A DNA stretch of 55,028 nucleotides from Ruminococcus sp. YE282 (GTDB taxonomy: Bacteria; Bacillota; Clostridia; Oscillospirales; Acutalibacteraceae), in contig FMUV01000014.1 in NCBI GenBank assembly GCA_900101355.1, positions 1-55,028 of the forward strand, read 5' to 3'. The position numbers and the translations under genes were made by a program. The notes beneath the pieces were generated by a model that saw only the letters and a program-made list of their open reading frames with translations, made no database searches and was not told the origin of the DNA. This document shows, piece by piece, positions 47,670 through 55,028 of the stretch (its first letter is position 1; each line of letters starts with the position of its first letter).

Positions 47670-47730
47670 TAATCTGTTGCAAACTCTGCACCCTTCAAGC
47701 AAGACAGCGCGTTGCTTTGATTAAAAAAAA
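47670..47730 (+). repeat. Dispersed leader-type repeat, copy I
   Basis: Upstream of the first MATE gene, sense direction. Contains CTGTTGCAAACTCTGC, CAAGCAAGACAGCGC and the 3' end GCGTTGCTTTGATTAAAA. Confidence 0.65.
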
Positions 47731-47763
47731 CAACTAAAATATGTTTTCATATCAGGTGATACC

Positions 47764-49110
47764 GTGTATTATAATCTTACAAAAGGAAGCATAACAAAAG
47801 GGCTGATACTTTTCGCCCTACCCATGATGGCAGGAAACCTACTGCAACAGTTTTATAACATTGCGGATACATTAATCGTAGGTCAGGCTCTTGGCAAAAA
47901 TGCCCTTGCCGCAGTCGGAAGCGCATACGCCCTTATGACGTTTTTGACTTCCGTATTTCTCGGACTGTCTATGGGGGCAGGTGCGCTCTTTTCAATATAT
48001 CTCGGCAAAGATGACCGTGATTCCCTAAAAACCGCCGTAGCGCACGCATTTGCCCTAATTATGGCGGTAACAATCATAATCAACATAATTGTTTACATAT
48101 TTATTGATTCGATTCTCGTATTTCTTCAAGTGCCTAACGAACTCTACGACTCGATGAGAGAATACCTTGTCATAATATTTGCAGGGCTTGCGGCGACTTC
48201 TCTGTATAACTTCTTCGCCTGCCTGCTCAGGGCTGTCGGAAATTCCGTTACGCCGATATGGTTTCTCGGAATATCTGCGCTGACAAATATCGCCCTTGAC
48301 CTTTTATTTGTGCTTGTGTTTAATATTGGAATAGCAGGTGCGGCGGCTGCCACAATAATTGCACAGTACTTTTCGGGCATAGGAATATTAATATATGCAC
48401 TCCTTAAACGCTGTGATTTTATACCACAAAAGCAACACCTTGAGTATAACAAAAAGATACTCGGCGAAATACTCAGCCTTTCGGTGCTGACTTGTGCACA
48501 GCAATCGGCAATGAACTTTGGAATTTTGCTTATCCAGCGTCTTGTAGACAGCTTTGGTGCAGTCACTATGGCTGCGTTTGCGGCGGCTGTCAAAATTGAC
48601 ACCTTTGCCTATCTCCCCGTTCAGGATTTCGGCAATGCATTTTCAACATTCATCGCTCAAAACTACGGTGCGGGAAAGTCAGAATGCCTTAAAGAGGGCT
48701 TTAGAAAAGCCACCGTACTAAGCTCGGTATTTTCACTTGTAATCTCTGCGCTTGTATTTATATTTGCCGAACTGCTTATGCAAATTTTCATAAACCCGAA
48801 TGAAACCGCAGTAATTGCATCGGGAGCCGAATACCTCAGGATTGAGGGCTGTTTCTATGTCGGAATCGGTTGTCTTTTCCTGCTTTACGGATTCTATCGT
48901 GCAATAAAATGCCCGGGAATGTCGGTGATTTTAACCATAGTGTCGCTGGGAACACGAGTTGCTCTTGCGTATGCGCTTGCGCCTGTTGTAGGCGAGGTCG
49001 GAATATGGACAGCAATTACAATCGGCTGGGCAATTGCCGATATTATAGGATACGGATATTATTTTATCCGACTCAAAAATAAGAAAGAATTTAATAGAAC
49101 AGTTAAATAA
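47764..49110 (+). CDS. MATE family efflux transporter (first)
   Basis: A 448-residue multidrug-and-toxin-extrusion type transporter with twelve predicted helices in two similar halves. The N-terminal KGLILFALPMMAGNLLQQFYNIADTLIVG is the classic first-helix MATE signature. The export substrate is unknown. The start is GTG at 47764, preceded by AGGTGAT. Monocistronic, ending at the terminator at 49182. Confidence 0.92.
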   Translation: MYYNLTKGSITKGLILFALPMMAGNLLQQFYNIADTLIVGQALGKNALAAVGSAYALMTFLTSVFLGLSMGAGALFSIYLGKDDRDSLKTAVAHAFALIMAVTIIINIIVYIFIDSILVFLQVPNELYDSMREYLVIIFAGLAATSLYNFFACLLRAVGNSVTPIWFLGISALTNIALDLLFVLVFNIGIAGAAAATIIAQYFSGIGILIYALLKRCDFIPQKQHLEYNKKILGEILSLSVLTCAQQSAMNFGILLIQRLVDSFGAVTMAAFAAAVKIDTFAYLPVQDFGNAFSTFIAQNYGAGKSECLKEGFRKATVLSSVFSLVISALVFIFAELLMQIFINPNETAVIASGAEYLRIEGCFYVGIGCLFLLYGFYRAIKCPGMSVILTIVSLGTRVALAYALAPVVGEVGIWTAITIGWAIADIIGYGYYFIRLKNKKEFNRTVK

Positions 49111-49181
49111 AATCGGCACGCAAAGCACCGCCCTAACCTTACCTGTCTTTTATAAAAAATTATCTGACCAAACACAAAGCT

Positions 49182-49213
49182 CCCTCTGACCTTTAAAATC
49201 AGAGGGTGTTTAT
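49182..49213 (+). terminator. Terminator shared by MATE and LRR genes
   Basis: An 8-bp stem CCCTCTGA (49182-49189) / TCAGAGGG (49199-49206), then TGTTTATTT. It is nearly identical to the terminator at 50792, including loop and flanks. Confidence 0.85.
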
Positions 49214-49232
49214 TTAGAGCAGTGATATTCTA

Positions 49233-50309
49233 TTATTGATGAAATTTTCTGCGAATAAAAACAAATACCGCACAAACAGCTGACACAATTGCCGCAAAAA
49301 CTATTGCAAGTGAACCTGCACCTGTTTGAATTGCTCCGCTGTTAGAAGTGCTGTTTACGGCAATACCGGTATCTGATGTTGCCAAAGGTTTTGCAGCTGA
49401 AGTAGCATCTGTTCGGCTGTTTTCGGCGGTGGTAGTGGTATTCTCGAAAACATTTTCAGTTACAGTTGTTGTATCTTCAATATCCGTAGGTTTAACTGTT
49501 GTCGGAGCGACGGTGGTCGGTTCAACAATTCCCATATCAACAAACGGGATATTATTTTCATCGGCATAAGTTTGTGCATAACTGCCGCCGTATCCATATA
49601 TTGTAACCTTGTCGCAGTTTTTAAATGTATCGGTTGAAATCCAAGACACATTTGTCGGTATTACAATTTTCTCAAGATTAGTGCAATTCTCAAATGCCAT
49701 ATTACTAATATTAGTTACGCTATCAGGTACAACAATACTTTTTAGATTACTACAATTTTTAAAGGACCAAACACCAATAGAATTTAAATTGTCAGGCAGC
49801 TTTATCTCCTCAAGGCTTGTACAGTTCTCAAAAACCCCTTTTGCCATAAGTTTTAATGAGTTTGGCAATACTATTGATTTGAGGTTTGTACAATCATGAA
49901 AGACTCCATCATCTATATGTGTCAAATTTTCCGACAGCTTTATATCCGTTAAATTTGTGCACTCACCAAATGCACCTGTTTTTATTTCGGTTACACTGTC
50001 CGGAACAGTTATACTTGATAAGTTTTCACAATGAAAAAACGTTCCTTCTGCTATTTTGCAAACCTTGTAACCGTCAAGCTCAAAAGGAATTGTCAGCTCG
50101 CTTTCCAAACCTGTATATTTTGTAATTTCGGCTGTACCGTCATCATTAATCTTGTACTCATAGCTGTCCGACAGCGATGTTGTGTTATTGTCGGTGCTTT
50201 GGTTTAAGGTCTCATGAGCAAAAACGGAAAACTGCGATGTTAATACAGTGCCTCCGATTATTGCAAAAGAAAGCAATACAGAAGCTAATTTTTGAAATCT
50301 GATATGCAT
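49233..50309 (-). CDS. BspA-like leucine-rich-repeat surface protein
   Basis: A 358-residue surface protein with a signal peptide (about 1-31), about seven LRR_5 repeats (60-260), a Thr-rich stalk, and a C-terminal IQTGAG plus membrane helix and RRK tail resembling a sortase-type anchor without the Pro. It shares the N-terminal YKINDDGTAEITKYTG module with the larger LRR-dockerin protein at 15962, but ends in a membrane anchor instead of a dockerin. GGAGGAGA precedes the ATG. Its promoter is interlocked with that of the divergent XRE regulator. Confidence 0.9.
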   Translation of the reverse strand: MHIRFQKLASVLLSFAIIGGTVLTSQFSVFAHETLNQSTDNNTTSLSDSYEYKINDDGTAEITKYTGLESELTIPFELDGYKVCKIAEGTFFHCENLSSITVPDSVTEIKTGAFGECTNLTDIKLSENLTHIDDGVFHDCTNLKSIVLPNSLKLMAKGVFENCTSLEEIKLPDNLNSIGVWSFKNCSNLKSIVVPDSVTNISNMAFENCTNLEKIVIPTNVSWISTDTFKNCDKVTIYGYGGSYAQTYADENNIPFVDMGIVEPTTVAPTTVKPTDIEDTTTVTENVFENTTTTAENSRTDATSAAKPLATSDTGIAVNSTSNSGAIQTGAGSLAIVFAAIVSAVCAVFVFIRRKFHQ

Positions 50310-50368
50310 TAGGTTCTCTCCTCCAAATAATACTTACAGGGTATAAATATATACTCTATACAAGTATT

Positions 50369-50396
50369 ATTATACCTAAAAAGTATAATTTGTCAA
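50369..50396 (-). promoter_or_regulatory. Promoter of the LRR surface protein
   Basis: TTGACA (50391-50396), a 16-bp spacer, TATAAT (50369-50374). Its -35 shares TGTCA with the opposite promoter. Confidence 0.75.
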
Positions 50397-50419
50397 TACA
50401 AACGTAATAATATTATACT
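50390..50419 (+). promoter_or_regulatory. Promoter of the XRE regulator
   Basis: TTGTCA (50390-50395), an 18-bp spacer, TATACT (50414-50419), immediately followed by the operator copy. Confidence 0.65.
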
Positions 50420-50445
50420 TATAGAGTATATTTTGGAGGTAAGCC

Positions 50446-50775
50446 GTGAACAGAATTGCCGAACTGAGAAAAGAAAAGGGAATCAGCCAGATTTCACTTT
50501 CTTTAAAGCTTAACCTTTCTCAAAAGATGATTAGTGCATACGAAACAGGAAAAAGTGAACCGAGCATTGCAACACTCAAAAAACTTGCAGAACTCTTTAA
50601 CACATCTGTTGATTATATAATCGGTTATTCCGATATTCGTCAGCCGCTTGACAAAATACTTCAAACCGAACTGAATAACGATGAATGTATACTGATAAAT
50701 AAATATCGTGCCTTGCCTGAAAAGCAAAAAAATATATCGCTGGGAATTATTCTTGGATTAAATTCGGCAACTTAA
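50446..50775 (+). CDS. XRE family transcriptional regulator
   Basis: A 109-residue protein with an N-terminal Cro/CI helix-turn-helix (about 4-58; ISLSLKLNLSQKMISAYETGKSEPS) and a short C-terminal oligomerisation segment. The start is GTG 50446, with GGAGG at 50435-50439. It is divergent from the LRR surface protein gene with overlapping promoters and a matched operator pair, so the likely targets are that gene and itself. Confidence 0.9.
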   Translation: MNRIAELRKEKGISQISLSLKLNLSQKMISAYETGKSEPSIATLKKLAELFNTSVDYIIGYSDIRQPLDKILQTELNNDECILINKYRALPEKQKNISLGIILGLNSAT

Positions 50776-50791
50776 ATTCATCATTGAACAC

Positions 50792-50834
50792 AAAACTCCC
50801 TCTGACCTTTAAAGTCAAAGGGAGTTTTATTTAA
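50792..50834 (+). terminator. Terminator shared by XRE and second MATE genes
   Basis: A 15-bp stem with one mismatch (50792-50806 with 50814-50828), U-tails on both strands. A near copy of the one at 49182. Confidence 0.88.
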
Positions 50835-50865
50835 ATTGTATATTTTATCGGATTTTCGCCATAAT

Positions 50866-52215
50866 CTAAGCAGAAACAGCTTTTGAAGATTTCGATTTTT
50901 TATTAATTACAATATAGGCTATAACGCAAATTATAACCGACAAAACCGAGCCTATCGGAGCCGCAAATCCCATTGGGAACAGCGTATCGGCAAACATCTT
51001 TGAGGCAAAATACGCAATCGGAACACGTGCAAGCACGATTGACAAAAAGTTGTGCAAAAACGAAATTCCCGATTTGCCGCAGGCACAAAAATATCCGCTG
51101 AAACAAAAATGAACGCCCGCAAGAATACAATCCCAAACATAACTGCGCATATATTCGCCGCCGTACAAAATTACATTGGTGTCTGAGGTAAACAATCCCA
51201 CTGCACCCTCGGCAAAAAATTGCATTGACACGGCGGAAACAATTCCTATGCTTACGTTAATAATTGTAGCATATCTCAATGTTGCCTTGGCACGCTCAGG
51301 CTTGCCTGCTCCGAGGTTTTGGGCAGAAATTACCGAAACGGTTGAAAGCAGTGACGACGGAACAAGGAACAATATTCCGATTAGCTTTTCCACTATTCCG
51401 ACTGCCGCCGCATCGTCAAGTCCGCGCCTGTTGGCAATTATGGTAATAATTATAAACGAAATCTGTATAAATCCGTCCTGAAATGCAACGGGAATACCGA
51501 TTTTGAGTATGTTTTTCATCAAAATTACCTTTGGCTTCAAATCTTTTAGACAAATGCTTATTAGATTTTTTCGTTTGATAATTACAGTAAGCGAAACAAT
51601 TACGCTGACGGTTTGCGACAATGTTGTTCCCAGCGCCGCACCGGCTGTGTCAAAATCCAAAACACCGATAAAGAGGTAATCTAACGCTATGTTTGCCGCA
51701 CAGGCAACAGCTATAAAGTACATCGGGCTTTTGGAATCGCCCATTCCCCTAAAGATTGAGCTTATGATGTTATAGGCGGTAATAAACGGTATTCCGATAA
51801 AACATATCGTAAGGTACGAAATTGTTCCGTCAACGGCTTCGGTCGGCGTTGATACAACAGAAACAATCGGCTTTACAAAAATCAATAGCACGGCGGTGAG
51901 GACAAGCGACACAACCATAAAAAGCGTAATGGTGTTGCCGATTTCGTTAGAGGCACGCTTTTTGTCGCCTGCACCCACGGAGCGCCCTATTACTACCGTT
52001 GAGCCCATAGCAAGTCCGACAATCATTACCGTTATCATATTCATAACCTGACTGCCGATTGAAACGGCAGTTGTGCTGTCAATTCCGTCAAACTGACCGA
52101 TTATAAATAAATCAGCCATTCCGTATAAAGTTTGCAAAAAATAAGACAAAAGATAAGGCAGCGAGAAAAACACAATGTTTTTCAGTATACTGCCCTCTGC
52201 AAGATTTCTTTTCAT
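50866..52215 (-). CDS. MATE family efflux transporter (second)
   Basis: A 449-residue, twelve-helix MATE protein beginning EGSILKNIVFFSLPYLLSYFLQTLYGMADLFIIG. It is clearly distinct from the first MATE (47764), so the two are not a recent duplication. Substrate unknown. AAAGGAA supports ATG 52215; a longer in-frame start lacks a ribosome site. It is divergent from the purine permease gene. Confidence 0.92.
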   Translation of the reverse strand: MKRNLAEGSILKNIVFFSLPYLLSYFLQTLYGMADLFIIGQFDGIDSTTAVSIGSQVMNMITVMIVGLAMGSTVVIGRSVGAGDKKRASNEIGNTITLFMVVSLVLTAVLLIFVKPIVSVVSTPTEAVDGTISYLTICFIGIPFITAYNIISSIFRGMGDSKSPMYFIAVACAANIALDYLFIGVLDFDTAGAALGTTLSQTVSVIVSLTVIIKRKNLISICLKDLKPKVILMKNILKIGIPVAFQDGFIQISFIIITIIANRRGLDDAAAVGIVEKLIGILFLVPSSLLSTVSVISAQNLGAGKPERAKATLRYATIINVSIGIVSAVSMQFFAEGAVGLFTSDTNVILYGGEYMRSYVWDCILAGVHFCFSGYFCACGKSGISFLHNFLSIVLARVPIAYFASKMFADTLFPMGFAAPIGSVLSVIICVIAYIVINKKSKSSKAVSA

Positions 52216-52240
52216 AAACAAAAATTCCTTTAACCCCAAA

Positions 52241-52288
52241 TTATAATAACTCTACGAATTATTATAACACAATAAAACATATTTGCAA
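52241..52288 (-). promoter_or_regulatory. Promoter and inverted repeat of the second MATE gene
   Basis: TTGCAA (52283-52288), a 16-bp spacer, TATAAT (52261-52266). An inverted repeat TTATAATAA (52241-52249) / TTATTATAA (52259-52267) overlaps the -10 box and could be an operator. Confidence 0.55.
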
Positions 52289-52368
52289 AAAAATAATGAA
52301 TAACATATTTTATAAGTTCTAAACCGATATTATACACAAAAAAGCCGTATGTATAACTATAAAATATA

Positions 52369-52397
52369 TTGTTATGAGTTAGATAATGTGATATAAT
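52369..52397 (+). promoter_or_regulatory. Purine permease promoter
   Basis: TTGTTA (52369-52374), a 17-bp spacer, TATAAT (52392-52397). No purine riboswitch was recognised in the short leader. Confidence 0.75.
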
Positions 52398-52449
52398 TAT
52401 GAAGTAATCTGTCGATAAACGGCAGAATAAAAACAGAAAGGTGTTATCT

Positions 52450-53877
52450 ATGGAAAAACTATTCAAGCTCAAAGAAAACAACACCACTGTTCGTACTGAA
52501 ATTCTTGCAGGTTTGACCACGTTTATGACAATGGCGTACATCATTGCCCTAAACCCAAACCTGCTTACTAATTTCGGTCAGGACGGCGGCACAGCACTGT
52601 GGAACGGCGTGTTCCTGGCTACCTGTATTGCTTCCGCAATCGGAACAATTGTTATGGCGTTTCTTGCAAACAAACCGTTTGTAATGGCTCCGGGAATGGG
52701 ACTTAACTCATTCTTTGCGGTAGTTGTTGCAAATATTGTCAGCATCACGGGACTTAGCTATCTGCAATCATTCAGGGCTGCGTTGTGTATCATTTTGATT
52801 GAAGGTATTGTATTTGCCGTTCTTTCAATCATCAAGGTACGTGAAAAAATCGTAACCGCAATCCCCCTCGGAATCCGCCTTGGAATCGCTCCTGCAATCG
52901 GACTTATGCTTTTAAACATCGGTCTTGGCTCAAACGCAGGCGTTTACTCCGATGACGGCGGTCCGTTCTATGTAATGAGAGACTTCTTCGGCGCACTTAC
53001 TCCGTCGCTTGCAAAAAACTCTATGGGAAGCGGATACAGCCAAATGGTACTCTCGGTTGTTACAATGTTTATCGGACTTTTTGTTATTATAATTCTGTCG
53101 CACTACAAGGTAAAAGCAGCCGTTCTTTTGGGTATGCTTGCAGCTTCATGCATTTATTGGGGCGGAGAGGCTATCTTCCTGCACACCAATCCGTTTGCTT
53201 CACTTGAAACAGCTTCGTTCATTCCTGCATTCTCGGATATGGCAGAAACAACATTGTTCAAGTTTGATTTTGGCGACCTTATGCAGATAGGCTGGTTTAC
53301 CGTTATCACATTGGTAATCACATTCTGTATTATTGATATGTTTGATACAATCGGAACCCTTGTCGGCACAGCTTCACGTGCAGGCATGGTTGACAAAGAC
53401 GGCAATATGCCAAAGATGAAAGAGGCTCTTCTTGCTGACTCAATCGGTACAATTGCAGGTTCCGTAACAGGTACTTCAACAGTTACAACATTTGTTGAGT
53501 CTGCTTCGGGCGTTGAGGCAGGCGGAAGAACAGGACTTACTTCACTTACCACTGCAATACTTTTCCTTGCAAGTATGTTCCTTGCTCCTATTGCAGCAAT
53601 AATTCCTGCCGCAGCAACATCTTCCGCACTTATCTATGTTGGTATTCTTATGCTCTCAGGTCTTAAAAAGATTAATTTTGACGACTTAACCCAGGGCATT
53701 CCTGTTGCTCTGATGATGATTTCAATCCCGATTTCAGGCTCTATCGGTCACGGAATCGGTATCGGAATGATTTCATACTCAGTTATCTGCCTTTTCACAG
53801 GCAAAGCAAAACAGGTTTCTATCCTCACATATGCAATCTCACTTTTGTTCCTCGTAAAATTCTTCTTGGTTGCTTAA
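52450..53877 (+). CDS. NCS2 family purine permease (AzgA/PbuG type)
   Basis: A 475-residue nucleobase permease with about thirteen helices, starting EILAGLTTFMTMAYIIALNP, the signature of the AzgA/PbuG hypoxanthine-guanine-adenine group. Other family blocks are ALCIILIEGIVFAVLS, DMFDTIGTLVG and SIGTIAGSVTGTSTVTTFVESASG. Guanine/hypoxanthine uptake is most likely. AAAGGTG precedes ATG 52450. Confidence 0.92.
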   Translation: MEKLFKLKENNTTVRTEILAGLTTFMTMAYIIALNPNLLTNFGQDGGTALWNGVFLATCIASAIGTIVMAFLANKPFVMAPGMGLNSFFAVVVANIVSITGLSYLQSFRAALCIILIEGIVFAVLSIIKVREKIVTAIPLGIRLGIAPAIGLMLLNIGLGSNAGVYSDDGGPFYVMRDFFGALTPSLAKNSMGSGYSQMVLSVVTMFIGLFVIIILSHYKVKAAVLLGMLAASCIYWGGEAIFLHTNPFASLETASFIPAFSDMAETTLFKFDFGDLMQIGWFTVITLVITFCIIDMFDTIGTLVGTASRAGMVDKDGNMPKMKEALLADSIGTIAGSVTGTSTVTTFVESASGVEAGGRTGLTSLTTAILFLASMFLAPIAAIIPAAATSSALIYVGILMLSGLKKINFDDLTQGIPVALMMISIPISGSIGHGIGIGMISYSVICLFTGKAKQVSILTYAISLLFLVKFFLVA

Positions 53878-53918
53878 TCCAAGCAGAAACAAAAGAATAA
53901 AGCTGATTTAGCAAAAAC

Positions 53919-53963
53919 AACCCCCTTTAAGTAATGTGCAAAACACATTACTTAAAGGGGGTT
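53919..53963. terminator. 20-bp perfect hairpin after the purine permease
   Basis: Perfect arms 53919-53938 and 53944-53963 with a five-base loop. A U-run is absent on the plus strand and moderate on the minus strand. Probably the permease terminator, or a protective 3' stem. Confidence 0.65.
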
Positions 53964-53999
53964 TAGCATTGAAACAATTTGACGTCTTGATATACGCAC

Positions 54000-54028
54000 A
54001 AAAAAATGCAAGTCTTTCGACTTGCATT
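54000..54028 (-). terminator. tRNA-Cys terminator
   Basis: A 10-bp stem AATGCAAGTC (54005-54014) / GACTTGCATT (54019-54028) and a U-run on the minus strand, directly after the tRNA. Confidence 0.92.
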
Positions 54029-54031
54029 AAT

Positions 54032-54106
54032 TGGAGGTGACACCCGGATTTGAACCGGGGAATCAGGGTTTTGCAGACCCACGCCTTACCGCTTGGCTAT
54101 GTCACC
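54032..54106 (-). tRNA. tRNA-Cys (GCA anticodon)
   Basis: A cloverleaf with acceptor GGTGACA/TGTCACC, anticodon loop CTGCAAA (GCA reads UGC/UGU), T-arm GGTTCAAATCC, discriminator U typical of tRNA-Cys, and an encoded CCA end. It has its own consensus promoter and terminator, so it is a single-tRNA unit. Confidence 0.96.
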
Positions 54107-54141
54107 AAATTATTAAGTTTGCACTTACAATAACAGTAGTT

Positions 54142-54170
54142 ATTATATCATCAGACAGCAGTAATGTCAA
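54142..54170 (-). promoter_or_regulatory. tRNA-Cys promoter
   Basis: Perfect TTGACA (54165-54170), a 17-bp spacer, TATAAT (54142-54147). Confidence 0.92.
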
Positions 54171-54452
54171 GTGATTTTTTTATTTTTAATTACAATTTTC
54201 CAAAATTTATTAAATCCATTCTTCTGCGACCATCAACATAACCTCTGCCTATACATTCTATACAGGCACAATCGGGATATTCCCCAAAATACAGTTTTAT
54301 ACTGAATTTAACAATTTATACACATATCACCACATTAATGTATATAAAGCAAGTAAAATCTGATTTTTTTAAATTTTTGACCTTATGTTCGCAAAGGGAA
54401 CGTTATATAGACATTGGTTACATCATATTATAAATATAACGATACTAATACC
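54171..54452. other. AT-rich gene-free stretch
   Basis: No gene, repeat copy or clear hairpin recognised between the tRNA promoter and the decayed small gene. Confidence 0.4.
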
Positions 54453-54640
54453 CTATTTTGCATTTATTTTCTCATAGCACACGGCAGAAATAACTATTGC
54501 TGCGGATAAACCTAATGAAGCACCGACAGAACCACCCAACACCAAGCCTCCTATAATCGATATTTTTGGCAAAGACAGAGCCAACAATAAGACCAAATGT
54601 GCTTTTAAAGAGCCCACCAAGTAAAATTGCGGGTGTAAAA
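54453..54640 (-). pseudogene. Remnant of a small Gly-rich hydrophobic protein, possibly bacteriocin-like
   Basis: On the minus strand one frame reads PAILLGGLFKSTFGLIVGSV and, after a one-base shift in the A5 run at 54563-54567, another reads IIGGLVLGGSVGASLGLSAA and ends YEKINAK with TAG at 54453-54455. Glycine-zipper helices of this kind occur in class II/two-peptide bacteriocins and small membrane proteins. No start codon with a ribosome site is found, and a stop lies just upstream in frame. The neighbour is an HlyD-like export protein, which suits a decayed bacteriocin locus. The evidence is weak. Confidence 0.35.
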
Positions 54641-54664
54641 ATTTAGATTTTCACATAAAGCAAC

Positions 54665-54693
54665 AGCAGGCAGTCGTTAGTCAACTGCCTGCT
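54665..54693 (-). terminator. Hairpin after the HlyD-like gene
   Basis: A 10-bp stem AGCAGGCAGT (54665-54674) / ACTGCCTGCT (54684-54693) with only a weak U-tail, 52 bp after the stop. Confidence 0.6.
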
Positions 54694-54744
54694 TGGTTTA
54701 GTAAGTTCAACTCAACTGCATTTTATTAACGGTTATCAAAAACC

Positions 54745-55028
54745 TTAATCAATAAAATTCAGCTGTTCCAAGAACCATATTATTATTTTTTTGGAGCCTG
54801 ATATAATGTGAGCTTCAACCGTCATACCTGATTTCAGTTCCTTTATTTCTCCCGACAAATTTGATAGTGACGAACTGTCAAGCGTAGCTTCAGCCTTGTA
54901 ATACATCATATTGTTTGATTGGTCTGCAAACGAATCTGCCGAAACGTCGGTTATTTTTCCATATACTTTGCCGTAATCCGTTGAGGAAATTGACGACACC
55001 GTATATTCTACCTTTTGACCGACTTTAA
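54745..55028 (-). CDS. HlyD-like membrane fusion/secretion protein, C-terminal part
   Basis: The 3' end of a gene running off the right edge; about 94 codons are visible, stop at 54745-54747. The residues KVGQKVEYTVSSISST, the beta-barrel-like GKVYGKITDVSADSFA and the LKSGMTVEAHIISGSK segment match the C-terminal beta domain of HlyD-family accessory proteins used with peptide/bacteriocin ABC exporters. It ends with a short hydrophobic tail (IIIWFLEQLNFID). The gene partner and full length are outside the window. Confidence 0.75.
   Translation of the reverse strand, partial: KVGQKVEYTVSSISSTDYGKVYGKITDVSADSFADQSNNMMYYKAEATLDSSSLSNLSGEIKELKSGMTVEAHIISGSKKIIIWFLEQLNFID

Larger units (their letters stand above)
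50349..50431. promoter_or_regulatory. Symmetric double operator between LRR and XRE genes
   Basis: A perfect 12-bp inverted pair: ATATACTCTATA at 50349-50360 and TATAGAGTATAT at 50420-50431. One copy lies just downstream of each divergent -10 box. Likely bound by the adjacent XRE protein to repress both genes. Confidence 0.65.

Noticed and set aside
9930..47730. The dispersed repeats as a CRISPR array
   Set aside because: Copies are kilobases apart, imperfect, each in a separate intergenic region, and there are no spacers or cas genes.

Overview
The window looks like chromosomal DNA of an anaerobic, low-to-moderate GC Firmicute of the Ruminococcus/Oscillospiraceae type. This is inferred from gene content: a dockerin-bearing leucine-rich-repeat surface protein, a maltose/starch uptake operon with a GH13 lipoprotein, a reverse rubrerythrin, a leucine T-box, a yybP-ykoY manganese riboswitch, near-consensus sigma-A promoters and strong GGAGG ribosome binding sites. 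No phage or intact insertion sequence was seen.

Layout, left to right. 0.2-7.9 kb (minus strand): a maltodextrin ABC transporter operon (malE-malF-malG), a lipoprotein alpha-amylase, and a MutS-family ATPase gene broken by a one-base frameshift in its Walker A motif. 8.3-11.8 kb: a MurE-type ligase, nicotinate phosphoribosyltransferase and a small zinc-ribbon gene. 11.9-15.7 kb (minus): a methyltransferase-luxS-mccB-mccA operon that converts homocysteine to cysteine. It is preceded by an unannotated 38-codon ORF containing a Cys-Cys-Cys-Ile-Ala-Cys-Cys run and by a terminator with a mutually exclusive antiterminator, which together look like a cysteine-sensing transcription attenuator. 15.9-19.6 kb: a large LRR/dockerin surface protein and an unknown protein. 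19.8-22.9 kb: murI, a DUF1934 gene and argS. 22.9-25.6 kb: a surface M28 peptidase whose transcript also begins with a Cys/Met-rich mini-ORF and a terminator. 25.8-31 kb: reverse rubrerythrin, an amidase, a LUD-domain protein, an Asn/Gln-only micro-protein, and two RNA methyltransferases with a small membrane protein.

31-39 kb: a Mn-riboswitch-controlled P-type ATPase, inorganic pyrophosphatase, pgeF, an Rrf2 regulator, a Gx transporter/NusG-II/nitroreductase group and a class I glutamine amidotransferase. 39-41 kb: a T-box-controlled 2-isopropylmalate synthase. 41.5-45 kb: a LytTR regulator, a DUF3021 membrane protein, an ABC exporter and a YtxH-like protein. 45-47.6 kb: ylxM-ffh-rpsP-khpA. 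47.7-54 kb: two MATE transporters, a second LRR surface protein divergent from an XRE regulator across a symmetric double-operator promoter, a purine permease and tRNA-Cys. The right end holds a decayed small hydrophobic gene and the end of an HlyD-like export protein.

Two features run across the window. First, a dispersed intergenic element (ten copies, about 30-120 bp) shares the 3' motif GCGTTGCTCCGATTTAAAT and a compensating hairpin. In most copies it sits in the 5' leader of the next gene, often directly after the -10 box, so it is a candidate structured leader RNA or a mobile leader module. Second, several transcripts are controlled by leader terminators (Cys leader, Leu T-box, Mn riboswitch, M28 mini-ORF, and a hairpin beside the start of the amidotransferase transcript).
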